Position numbers and translations under genes: made by a program. From JAJDAH01 sp964487605 (GTDB lineage: Bacteria > Myxococcota_A > Polyangia > Polyangiales > Polyangiaceae): DNA of 64,000 nucleotides. Positions 53,986 to 62,365 of this stretch are shown here, one piece after another; positions within the stretch are counted from its first letter, which is position 1, and the number at the start of each line of letters is the position of its first letter. Under the pieces are notes generated by a model, which was given only the letters and a program-made list of their open reading frames with translations, was not told where the DNA came from and made no database searches. The stretch is from NCBI GenBank assembly GCA_964487605.1, contig CAZARU010000027.1:1-64000 (forward strand). Direction: 5' to 3'.

Positions 53986-55836
53986 TCAGTCGATACGCAC
54001 GTGCACGTCGAGCTGCCCTTGGTCCCAGAAGTGGACGGTCGGATGGCTCGAGTCGAGGCGGTAGCGCGACGGCAGGAGCTCCGTCGTGACGAACTCCATG
54101 ACCGTGGCGGCCGCGCTCTGCTCGTTCCACGTCGCGAAGAGGCGCCGCCAGTCACGCTCGCTCCGTGGGTGAATGACGATCACCTTCGGCGGGTGGTCCC
54201 GCAACGACCGCAGGTCGTGTTCGAGCAGCCTCTTCGGGTACTGATCGACGAAGAGGATCGCGCCTCGCAGCGGCGGCCGAGGGCGGCCGATGAGTCCCGC
54301 GAGCTGAACGTCCTCGGGGAGCACCAGGACGGTCTCGTCCGGTCCGGCGAGTTCACGGGCGCGCGCGGCTGCCTGAAGGATCACGCGGCCACGGTAGTTG
54401 ACGCGTAGCCCCGCCCAGTGCCCGGCGGAGCCCACTTCCGTATCGGCCGACAGCGCCCGCTCGAACTTCCGCCCGGCGATGGGGCAGAGGGCCACGACGA
54501 ACGCCACGGCGAAAGCGCCGCGAATCCTCGCGCGGATCACGACGGCGAAGATGGCAGCGAACGCGAGCGGGATGATCGGGTTGTTGTTGTAGAACGTCCC
54601 GAACTGATCGAACGACGCGTCGTGCAACAGGGAGGTACCGAGTGCGACGATCACGAGCGCGTCGAACGCGTGGCGCCTCTCGAACACGCGCTCGTCGGGC
54701 GCGCTCCCGGCGACGTGAACCACGAAGAACACCGCAAGGAAGACGAGCCCCGCACCTGGCAGCTCACCCGTGCGATGGACGAGGGGTGCCAGCCACTGGG
54801 GAAGCTGCGACGGTCCAGACCAGAGCAGCACCGCCGCGCCGACGAATCCGGCCACGACGGCCACCGCCCCCGCCATCGGCACCCCGACGCCGCCGCGTAC
54901 GTCCACCGTGTCGTCGGTGGCGAAAGCGCCACCACGACGATGGACGAGAACGGCGAGCGCGAAGAGGGCGCTGGTCACGAGCAGGGAGCCCGAGAACGCC
55001 GGACGCATGACGAGGTGGCTCAGGAGCGTGCGTACGAGCGATAGGCGTCCGCCCTTCACCTCGCTGGCGTCCAGGAAAACCGCCTGCAGAAAGGCGGGCA
55101 CCGTGCTACCCGACGCGACGACGAGTCCGGCGACGGCGAGTGTGCCGCCCGCTGCACCCAGAGCCCACGAGCGCGCGTCTTCGCGCCACGACAGGCGCGT
55201 GTTACGGAGGACGAGCGCTCCGTAGCCGAACGCCAGGCCCCACCCGACGAGCAGCCCCATCGCAGTGCTCTGCTTGAAGCCCAGCGTGAACGTCGCGGCG
55301 AACCCGGCAGCGGTCCAGAGCAGCGTCCGGCGACGTCGCACACCTGAGGCGAAGGCCCGCGCGCCCGCCGCGATGCTCGACCACGCCACGACCTGAGCCG
55401 TATGGTCGTAGACGCACTCCTTGGGGAGCTGAATCAGGGTCACGAGCGTGGCCACGGCGACGAACGCTGCGACGCGCGGTGCGACGACCGTCCTCGCGAT
55501 CGCGTAGCCGAGCCAGGCGAGCACGAGCTGGGAGAGCGCGGCAACCCAGAGTTCCTGCAGTAAGACGGCACGCCCGGCCACGCGCTGGATCGCCGCCATG
55601 AGGACGAAGCTCCCCGGAGGAATGGGGAGGACGAAGTCCAGATAGGGTCGATCACCCGCCACGAGCCGCTCCGCGATGGGGCCCGTCCAACCCGTGAACT
55701 CGCGGTCGCTCATGACGTAGTTGTTCAACCGAGGCACGTAGTGCCAGGCGAACACGAGGTACGCCGCAGTCATGACGAGCAGCAGCGCCCCGGCATGCCA
55801 GCGCGGCGCGGTGCCCGTCGCCGGGTCGGCGTTCAC
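53986..55836 (-). CDS. GT-C-like membrane glycosyltransferase, paralogue A1
   Basis: 616 residues with about ten or more membrane helices. The first periplasmic loop has TGWTGPIAERLVAGDRPYLDF followed by LPIPPGSF, a pattern common in GT-C / PMT-like (GT39/ArnT-type) enzymes that take sugars from polyprenyl phosphate. The C-terminal soluble part has VLVLPEDVQLAGLIGRPRPPL and VIVIHPRSERDW. Closely parallel over its length to the gene at 58586. GTG 55836 is chosen because it overlaps the upstream gene's stop (GTGA). Confidence 0.75.
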   Translation of the reverse strand: MNADPATGTAPRWHAGALLLVMTAAYLVFAWHYVPRLNNYVMSDREFTGWTGPIAERLVAGDRPYLDFVLPIPPGSFVLMAAIQRVAGRAVLLQELWVAALSQLVLAWLGYAIARTVVAPRVAAFVAVATLVTLIQLPKECVYDHTAQVVAWSSIAAGARAFASGVRRRRTLLWTAAGFAATFTLGFKQSTAMGLLVGWGLAFGYGALVLRNTRLSWREDARSWALGAAGGTLAVAGLVVASGSTVPAFLQAVFLDASEVKGGRLSLVRTLLSHLVMRPAFSGSLLVTSALFALAVLVHRRGGAFATDDTVDVRGGVGVPMAGAVAVVAGFVGAAVLLWSGPSQLPQWLAPLVHRTGELPGAGLVFLAVFFVVHVAGSAPDERVFERRHAFDALVIVALGTSLLHDASFDQFGTFYNNNPIIPLAFAAIFAVVIRARIRGAFAVAFVVALCPIAGRKFERALSADTEVGSAGHWAGLRVNYRGRVILQAAARARELAGPDETVLVLPEDVQLAGLIGRPRPPLRGAILFVDQYPKRLLEHDLRSLRDHPPKVIVIHPRSERDWRRLFATWNEQSAAATVMEFVTTELLPSRYRLDSSHPTVHFWDQGQLDVHVRID

Positions 55837-57593
55837 GGGGTCGCCCCGATCACGAGCTTCTGTCCCGCCTCCGGCGGATCCACCGGAAGGTACTTCCCGT
55901 CGCGATGGACCATCCACTTCATCCTCGGGTCCAGCAGCGCCATCTCGAATCGGAAGAGCACGGCTAGGGGATCCCCGCTCGGCAGAACTTCGAGCACGCG
56001 CGCTTCGACGCCGGGAAAGCGGATGACGTCTCCGGGCGCGAGCGGATCCGACGATCCGCGGTAGATGCGGTTGAACGGGCTCGTCATGAACCCGCCGTGC
56101 GGGCGGACCTCGATGGCGTTGGGGTCCACTCCGGTGAGGGTGGCTTCCCCGAGTGACCCGACGAGGACGACCGTGGAGTGAGCGAGCTGTTCCCGCCGCG
56201 CAATCCGGCTCATCACCATCATGGCGCCGAAGTAGAAGTCGGGCGCGTTCACGATGACGAGCGCCTGCGACATGTGACCGATCTGAGAGTAGGCCGACTC
56301 GCTCATGCCACGGAGGCGCTGCTCGTAGCGGTCCATCGTGAGGACGCGGGCGGGGAACGTGAAGGGCGCCGCGACGGCGTGAACGAGCAGCAGCGGCACC
56401 GCGAGGAGCCGCATGCCCACGCGGCGAGCGCCCGACGAGACCAGCGCATCACGATCGAGCGCCGCCCCGAGCGCGCACCCTACGACGGCCGCTCCGCCGA
56501 GGCCCGCCAAGAGGAGGAGCCTGTCCTCGGGCAACGCCGCAGACACGGGGAGGAGCGAAAGCACGCCCCCCACGGCGAGGCACGCCAGTCCCCGATTGGC
56601 ACGGAGCAGAGGCCAAGCAGCCCATGCGACGACGGCGGAGACGGCGAGGCCGCCGACGGACAGCCAGACCGACGCAGGCGCCATGGTCGCCCAGCTGTCC
56701 GACGGCGGCGCGCCCAGTTGTCCGAGAGCCAGGGCGAGCACACGGAGCGGCCCTTCGAGCGCGAAGCTTCCTGGATTCGCCAAGGGATCGAGGTACGCAC
56801 CGGAGCCGTGGGCGCCGTGTCCGAGCGCACGGTAGACGACGGCCCACACGACCGTCACGGCCAGGCACGGGACGACGGCGAGCACCCGTCGCGCGCGCGA
56901 CGCGGAATCGAGCAGGAGCGCGTGGGCCAGGAGGTAGCCGATCGCACCCACGGCGATCTCGGAGCTCGCGAGACCGAGCGCGAGCGCCAGCGGCGCCAGC
57001 ACCGCCGCAGGGCGCGAGCCGCCGCGTCGCCATCGGTCGTGAAGAAGCAGGGTGGCGGCGGCGAATGCCGCGCCGAAGAGCGCGTTGCGATTCGCTATCC
57101 ATCCCACCGCGTGGGCGTGCGCGTCGTCCACCGCGTAGAGGATCCCCGCCAGGCCCGCCCACCACGTGGGGCCGAGGAAGCGGCGAAACAGCGCCGTCGC
57201 GAGCGCCGCGAGCGCCGCATAGGCGAGGACGTTCTGAGCGTGCATCCACCACACGGCCTCCGGCCACCAGCGGTAGTCGGCGAGATGCGTGAGCGAGGTC
57301 AGTGGGCGCCAGAACGACACGTGGAACCGCGGTGCGGCGATCCACGGTTGTGCGCCGAGCGAACGTTCGAGCTGGTTGTGCCCGAAGACCGTGTCGGCGT
57401 CGCGAGACTTGCGGTGTCCGTGGAGGTTCACCGACCACGGAACACGCACGTCCTCGGCGTTTCGCGCTACGTCCTGGAAGACCCAATCCTCCGTCTGAAG
57501 GCCGGTCCACAGGCAAGGTAGCGCCAGCAGCACCGCGAGCATCGCAGCCCAGAGGGCCACGAGCGGAGTCTCGAGCCACCGACGCACGCGCAC
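55833..57593 (-). CDS. GT-C-like membrane protein, paralogue B1
   Basis: About 586 residues from GTG 57593 (GTG 57587 is two codons later). The first loop is LWTGLQTEDWVFQD; helices follow, with FWRPLTSLTHLADYRWWP, and YAVDDAHAHAVGWIANRNAL, a Trp/Asn-rich stretch shared with the gene at 62366. The C-terminal soluble domain has VIVNAPDFYFGAMMVM and IEVRPHGGFMTSPFNRIYR, also shared. The acidic ED pair in the first loop resembles the catalytic acidic site of GT-C proteins. Activity is not proven. Longer upstream reading would overlap the divergent UbiA gene. Confidence 0.72.
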   Translation of the reverse strand: MRVRRWLETPLVALWAAMLAVLLALPCLWTGLQTEDWVFQDVARNAEDVRVPWSVNLHGHRKSRDADTVFGHNQLERSLGAQPWIAAPRFHVSFWRPLTSLTHLADYRWWPEAVWWMHAQNVLAYAALAALATALFRRFLGPTWWAGLAGILYAVDDAHAHAVGWIANRNALFGAAFAAATLLLHDRWRRGGSRPAAVLAPLALALGLASSEIAVGAIGYLLAHALLLDSASRARRVLAVVPCLAVTVVWAVVYRALGHGAHGSGAYLDPLANPGSFALEGPLRVLALALGQLGAPPSDSWATMAPASVWLSVGGLAVSAVVAWAAWPLLRANRGLACLAVGGVLSLLPVSAALPEDRLLLLAGLGGAAVVGCALGAALDRDALVSSGARRVGMRLLAVPLLLVHAVAAPFTFPARVLTMDRYEQRLRGMSESAYSQIGHMSQALVIVNAPDFYFGAMMVMSRIARREQLAHSTVVLVGSLGEATLTGVDPNAIEVRPHGGFMTSPFNRIYRGSSDPLAPGDVIRFPGVEARVLEVLPSGDPLAVLFRFEMALLDPRMKWMVHRDGKYLPVDPPEAGQKLVIGATP

Positions 57594-57677
57594 GGCCCGG
57601 ATGATAGTCGCCGAAGGCGAGTGTGCGCGCCGCCTTCGCGTGACAGCGCGACCGGAGGCGTGTAAGCGGACATACGG

Positions 57678-58520
57678 ATGCTCGCCGCGCTCCGGATCGT
57701 CCGCGAGGTGCTGGTCTACCGCCTCAGGAGGCTGGAAATGGCCAACCTGGTCGCGGCAGGGTCGCTGCTGGTCGCCCTGCGCGCCCCCTGGGCCGAGGTG
57801 TGGGTGCGCTGCGCGTTCGCAGGGGTTCTCAACGTCCTCGCCTACCTCACGAACGACTACTACGACGTGCACCGCGATCTCGCGGCAGGTCGAGCGGAGG
57901 ACAAGACGCGGTTCCTGAGGGACCACGCACGCGAGGCACGTGCCGCGCAGCTCGTCCTGGCAGGTGCGCTCGCGCTCTTCGCGATCGCGTGGGATCCCAG
58001 CCTGCTGCTCGCCGTGGCCGGCGGTGCGGGGATCTGCTGGGTGTACTCTGCGCGGCTCAAGTCCATGCCGTTCGCCGACATCGCCTCCATGGCGGCGTGG
58101 GGCGCCGCCATGCCGCTCGTGGCCATCCGGCTCGGCGACACGCTCGGCCTCGCCCTGGTGCTGCAGCTCGCGCTCTTCTCCGCGTGCTTCGAGACGCTGC
58201 AGGTTCTTCGCGATCGTGAAGAAGACGCCACGGCGAACCTGCGAACGACCGCGGTCGTCATCGGGGAACGGCGGACCCTCGCGCTCGCACGCACGCTCGT
58301 CCTCGCGTGCTCGGCGTACGCCACGGCAACGCTCCACGCGTTCGCCGGTCCGGCACTCGCGATCGCCGCTCTTCTCCCCGTGGACCCGGCCAACGTGGAG
58401 CGTCACTGGACGCGTGTTCGAGTAGTGTTCGGCGTCGTGTGGCTGGCGATCCTGGCCTCGGTCTACGTGCACGGCGCGACGAGCGGCGCCCTCGTCACGC
58501 TCGATTCGCGCACTTGGTGA
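57678..58520 (+). CDS. UbiA-family prenyltransferase
   Basis: 280 residues with about eight helices. Two Mg-diphosphate motifs: NDYYDVHRD (Asn59, Asp60, Asp63, Asp67) and DREEDATAN (about 183-191). UbiA enzymes join polyprenyl diphosphate to an acceptor such as an aromatic ring or, in some envelope pathways, phosphoribose. Sitting among GT-C genes, a role in making a lipid-linked sugar donor or a prenyl lipid is plausible, but the acceptor is unknown. The ATG lies 84 bases from the divergent B1 start. Confidence 0.82.
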   Translation: MLAALRIVREVLVYRLRRLEMANLVAAGSLLVALRAPWAEVWVRCAFAGVLNVLAYLTNDYYDVHRDLAAGRAEDKTRFLRDHAREARAAQLVLAGALALFAIAWDPSLLLAVAGGAGICWVYSARLKSMPFADIASMAAWGAAMPLVAIRLGDTLGLALVLQLALFSACFETLQVLRDREEDATANLRTTAVVIGERRTLALARTLVLACSAYATATLHAFAGPALAIAALLPVDPANVERHWTRVRVVFGVVWLAILASVYVHGATSGALVTLDSRTW

Positions 58521-58585
58521 TCGCCGCGAGAGACGCTCGCAGGCTTGCTCGTCCGGCGCGGGTCCGATAGCGTGCGGCAGAAAGC

Positions 58586-60460
58586 GTGGAATCGACTGGC
58601 CCGAGGCAGGTCGAGCCGCCGGACCACCAGCGCGGAACGGCCCAGCTCGCGTTGGTCGTTGCGGGTTTCGTCCTGCTCTCGACCGCGCTCGTGCCGCGGC
58701 TGACGAACGTCCACTTCGGGGACGTCGAGTTCAGCGGGTGGAGCGGACCGCTGGGCACGCGCCTTTTGTCCGGGGACGTCCCGTACCGAGACTTCACGCT
58801 CCCCATTCCGCCCGGGAGCTTCGCCCTGGTCGCGCTGATCGAGCGCGTGAGCGGCCGGGCGCTGCTGTCGAACGAGCTGTGGCTGAACGCAGCGATTCAC
58901 GCGCTCCTCGGCTGCCTCGCCTACGCCCTGGCCCGCGCGTTCACGTCCAGAGCGCTGGCGCTGGCCGTCGCGGCGTCGACGCTCGTCGCCATGACGTACC
59001 TGAACAAGGAGTGCGCGTACGACCACACGGCCCAGCTCACCGCCTGGGCCTCCTTGGTCGCCGCCGCCCGCGCGCTGATCTCGACGGACTCCCGCGCACG
59101 CGGCCGGTGGTGGATCGCAGCGGGCGTCGCGGCCGGTGCGACGCTCGCCTTCAAGCAGAGCACGGCGCTCGGCGCACTCGCTGCACTGTCCCTCGGACCC
59201 ACCTACGCCGCGTGGCAAGCGCAGCGCGCCGGGCGCTCCGGCGGCGCGGCGCTCCGTCGCGACGCGGCGCATGTGGCAGGTGGTGCCGTCGTGGGGCTGG
59301 CGCTCGTCGCCGTCCTGCTCGTCGGCCTCGGCGCCAGCCCAGCGTCGTTCGTGACCGCGGTGTTCCGCGACGGCTCGACGTTGAAAGGCGGGTCGGGGCG
59401 ACTGATCACGAACGTGTGGGGGTACTTCTCGAGCTACGGCGTCTTCCCGCCTTCCCTCGGCTTCATCGTCGCGCTCGCCGCCGTCGGCGCGGGTGTCCAT
59501 CGCTCTGGCGGATTCGACCTCGCGCAGGAGCAGGATCGCCGTGACGAGAAGCGGACGGCCTGGGCAGTGGCACTCGCGGCCGCCGCGACGTTCGTCTTCG
59601 CGTTCGCGTGGCTGCGGAGCGGGGCCGCGGGACTTGGCGCGGCGTGGGTACACCGCCTGGACCTGCTCAAGCACCTGCCGGGGTTCGGTGTGGTCCTCGC
59701 CATCGGCTTCGTCGCGCTTGGCCCCACGCTGCGCGCCCCGCGCGACGAGGCGCCGAACCGGGCGCGACATCGAACGGGCCTGGAAGCCGTAGGCGCGATG
59801 GCGCTCGTCACCACCATCCTCCACAACACCTCGGCCCCTGAGTTCAGGCCGTTCTACGACAACAACGTCCTCATCCCGGTCGGCTTCCTCCATCTGTACG
59901 TCGCCCTGGCGCGGTGCGGATCGCGATGGCTCTGGAGCGTGGCGTTCACGCTCGCGCTCGCGAGCCTGTTCGGGAACAAGCTGCACCGAGCCGCCGAAGC
60001 ACGTCATGCCGCACCGCAGGAGGGGCACTGGGCGGGCCTGTGGGTGAGCGAACGTGGACGAACGATGCTTCGCGCGGCGGCCCGGGTGCGCTCGCTCACG
60101 AACGAGGACGACACCGTGCTCGTTCTCCCCGAAGACCTGCAGCTCACGTCGCTGATCGGGCGACGGCGCCCCGAGCTTCGAGGCGCCATCGCGTTCGTCG
60201 ACCAGTATCCAGCGTCGGTGCTGGAGCACGACGTCTCCGTGCTCGAGCGCGAGCCGCCGAAGGTGATCGTCGTACACCCGCGGGAACCCCACCAGTGGGT
60301 GCGCTTCTACCGGATCTGGGCGGTGGAGAGCCCTGCCGAGCGCCTTCTGCGCCACGTCCTGGCGAGCGTACTGCCCACGAAATACGAACGGCGGTACTCG
60401 TTCGACACTCGATTCCAGCACGAGTCCGCGACGCTGGACGTGTGGGTGCGCCGGGAATGA
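58586..60460 (+). CDS. GT-C-like membrane glycosyltransferase, paralogue A2
   Basis: 624 residues. Same layout as the gene at 53986: FSGWSGPLGTRLLSGDVPYRDF with LPIPPGSF, NKECAYDHTAQLTAWAS, and a C-terminal soluble domain TVLVLPEDLQLTSLIGRRRP with VIVVHPREPHQW. GTG start at 58586. Probably transfers a sugar from a polyprenyl carrier at the outer face of the inner membrane; substrate unknown. The next gene starts within its stop (ATGA). Confidence 0.75.
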   Translation: MESTGPRQVEPPDHQRGTAQLALVVAGFVLLSTALVPRLTNVHFGDVEFSGWSGPLGTRLLSGDVPYRDFTLPIPPGSFALVALIERVSGRALLSNELWLNAAIHALLGCLAYALARAFTSRALALAVAASTLVAMTYLNKECAYDHTAQLTAWASLVAAARALISTDSRARGRWWIAAGVAAGATLAFKQSTALGALAALSLGPTYAAWQAQRAGRSGGAALRRDAAHVAGGAVVGLALVAVLLVGLGASPASFVTAVFRDGSTLKGGSGRLITNVWGYFSSYGVFPPSLGFIVALAAVGAGVHRSGGFDLAQEQDRRDEKRTAWAVALAAAATFVFAFAWLRSGAAGLGAAWVHRLDLLKHLPGFGVVLAIGFVALGPTLRAPRDEAPNRARHRTGLEAVGAMALVTTILHNTSAPEFRPFYDNNVLIPVGFLHLYVALARCGSRWLWSVAFTLALASLFGNKLHRAAEARHAAPQEGHWAGLWVSERGRTMLRAAARVRSLTNEDDTVLVLPEDLQLTSLIGRRRPELRGAIAFVDQYPASVLEHDVSVLEREPPKVIVVHPREPHQWVRFYRIWAVESPAERLLRHVLASVLPTKYERRYSFDTRFQHESATLDVWVRRE

Positions 60461-62358
60461 GCCCCGTGGAGGAACGAGCCGAGAAGCGACGTGCACGCTG
60501 GGCGCTCGCCGGCGTGGTCACCGTGCACCTCGCGCTGGTCGCCTACTACTTCCCGCCCGCGCTGCTCGTCGGCGGCGAGCCCATCGCGACCTACGATCAC
60601 GCCATGCACGTGTACCAGGCCGCGCGTGCGGTGGAAGCGTTCCGCGGATGGGGGCAGCTTTGGAGCTACGACCCGTTCGTCCTCGCCGGGCAGCCGGCAA
60701 ACGCGGTCGAGGATCTCACCAGCAAGAGCCTGGAGCTGTGGGTCATCGCGCTCTCGTACTTCGGCGTTTCCCTGTCGAAGGCGTACAACGCCTACGTCCT
60801 GGTCGTGCATCTGGCCCTGCCGTGGTGTGTCCACGCAGCCGCTCGCACGTTCCGGCTCGACCGCATCACGTCCGTGGTGGCAACGGGGCTCGCGGTCGCC
60901 GCCTGGTTCTTCGATTCGTTCCTGCACTGGTGTTGGTTCGTCGGGATGTTCTCGTGGGGGGCCGCAGGGTATCTCGCCCTGCTGACCGTCGCGCTGGCCC
61001 ATCGCGCGCTGGAGGAGCGGACGTGGCCGTGGTTCGTCGCCCTGGGCGGGCTGGCTGCCCTCGCGACCCTCGTACACCCCTTCGTGGTCGTTCCGATCGC
61101 CGTGCCCGCGCTCGCGCTGTATGCGCGACGGTTCCGTGCGCTCTCGCTGCGACACCATGGCCTGCTGTGGCTCGGAGCCGTGGCCGCAGGCGCCACGACG
61201 CTGGTGTGGATTGGCCCCGCGCTCACCTTCCGGCACTACATCGGCGACACCGACGTCTTTCTCAGGCCGACGGCGAGCTACCTGCTCCTCGACTCCCTCG
61301 ACTTGTGGAAGGACGTGCTCGAGACGGGAGAGCCGGTGCGCACGGTCGTCCGCACGACGTGCTTCGTGGCCGCCGCCGTACAGCTCCTCGCATGGCACCG
61401 GGCGCGGGACGCGCGGGTCCTGCCGCTGTGTGCGCTGCTCGTCGCCGGCCTCGGCTTCGCCTATCTCGGCTCGTACTCGTGGTACACGCGCCAGACCCAG
61501 CCGTACCGCCAGCTCGTGCCCGCGATGCTGGCCGCAACGCTCCCGGCGGCCGCGCTGCTCCGGGAGCTCCTCGGCAAGGGCTCGTGGTCTGGGCTGCCGG
61601 TCCAGGCGCGGGCGCTCATCGCCCTGGGTGCTCTGCTGGCGCTTCCACGAGTGGCGCGCACGGTGCTGCATTACCTCCCGGGCGCCCTCCCCTCGCGCAC
61701 CGCTGCCGCGTCGGAGGACGAAATGACGCGTGCGCTGGCCAAGATCAACGAAGCCGTGCCGCCCTGGAAGGGCCATCTGGCGGCCAGCAAGGAGCTGACC
61801 GAAACGCGGGACTGGCTCACCGCCCATCACGGGGGTCGAGGGCGCGTGGTCGTCAGCCACTGGGTGCTCGCCGAGTACCTCGCCGCCTTCACGCGGGTGC
61901 CCGTCCTCGGCGGCCTCCTCGAGCGCAACGTTCCGCACGTGGACGCTCACCTGTTCCGCTCCAACGTCGGCGCGGAGCCGGGGGGACTCGAGCGCTATCT
62001 CGACCGCTATGCCGTGGGCTGGGTCGTGACCGCGGGGGAGTTCGAACCGCTCGATGGGCGCCGCGATCTTCTCGAACCCGCGGTAGCGTTGGGTGCCGTG
62101 AGGATCTACCGCACGCACGCAGAGCCTACGTGGGTGCTCCGCGGCACGGGGAAGCTGACGTCCCAGTCGCTCAACTCCCTGGTCGTGGACGGCGCCACCG
62201 GCCCGGAGATCGTGCTGAAGTTCCACTGGATGGAAGCGCTTCGATGCCGACCTGGCTGCGAAGTGGAGCGGATCGCCATCGACGAGGACCGCGTCGGTTT
62301 CATCGGCGTGAAGAGTCCGCCGAAGCGCTTCGAGATCTACAACTCCTACCGACCGTGA
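60457..62358 (+). CDS. Large GT-C-like membrane protein
   Basis: 633 residues with a dozen or so helices. The early loop EPIATYDHAMHVYQAARAVE contains the Asp pattern of GT-C enzymes; WDSFLHWCWF-like Trp-rich stretches follow. The last 190 residues are soluble (RDWLTAHHGGRGRVVVSHWV, VGWVVTAGEFEPLDGRRDLL). Family resemblance to oligosaccharyl/glycosyl transferases is by topology and the acidic loop, not by a diagnostic signature. ATG overlaps the previous stop. Confidence 0.72.
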   Translation: MSPVEERAEKRRARWALAGVVTVHLALVAYYFPPALLVGGEPIATYDHAMHVYQAARAVEAFRGWGQLWSYDPFVLAGQPANAVEDLTSKSLELWVIALSYFGVSLSKAYNAYVLVVHLALPWCVHAAARTFRLDRITSVVATGLAVAAWFFDSFLHWCWFVGMFSWGAAGYLALLTVALAHRALEERTWPWFVALGGLAALATLVHPFVVVPIAVPALALYARRFRALSLRHHGLLWLGAVAAGATTLVWIGPALTFRHYIGDTDVFLRPTASYLLLDSLDLWKDVLETGEPVRTVVRTTCFVAAAVQLLAWHRARDARVLPLCALLVAGLGFAYLGSYSWYTRQTQPYRQLVPAMLAATLPAAALLRELLGKGSWSGLPVQARALIALGALLALPRVARTVLHYLPGALPSRTAAASEDEMTRALAKINEAVPPWKGHLAASKELTETRDWLTAHHGGRGRVVVSHWVLAEYLAAFTRVPVLGGLLERNVPHVDAHLFRSNVGAEPGGLERYLDRYAVGWVVTAGEFEPLDGRRDLLEPAVALGAVRIYRTHAEPTWVLRGTGKLTSQSLNSLVVDGATGPEIVLKFHWMEALRCRPGCEVERIAIDEDRVGFIGVKSPPKRFEIYNSYRP

Positions 62359-62365
62359 TGACCGC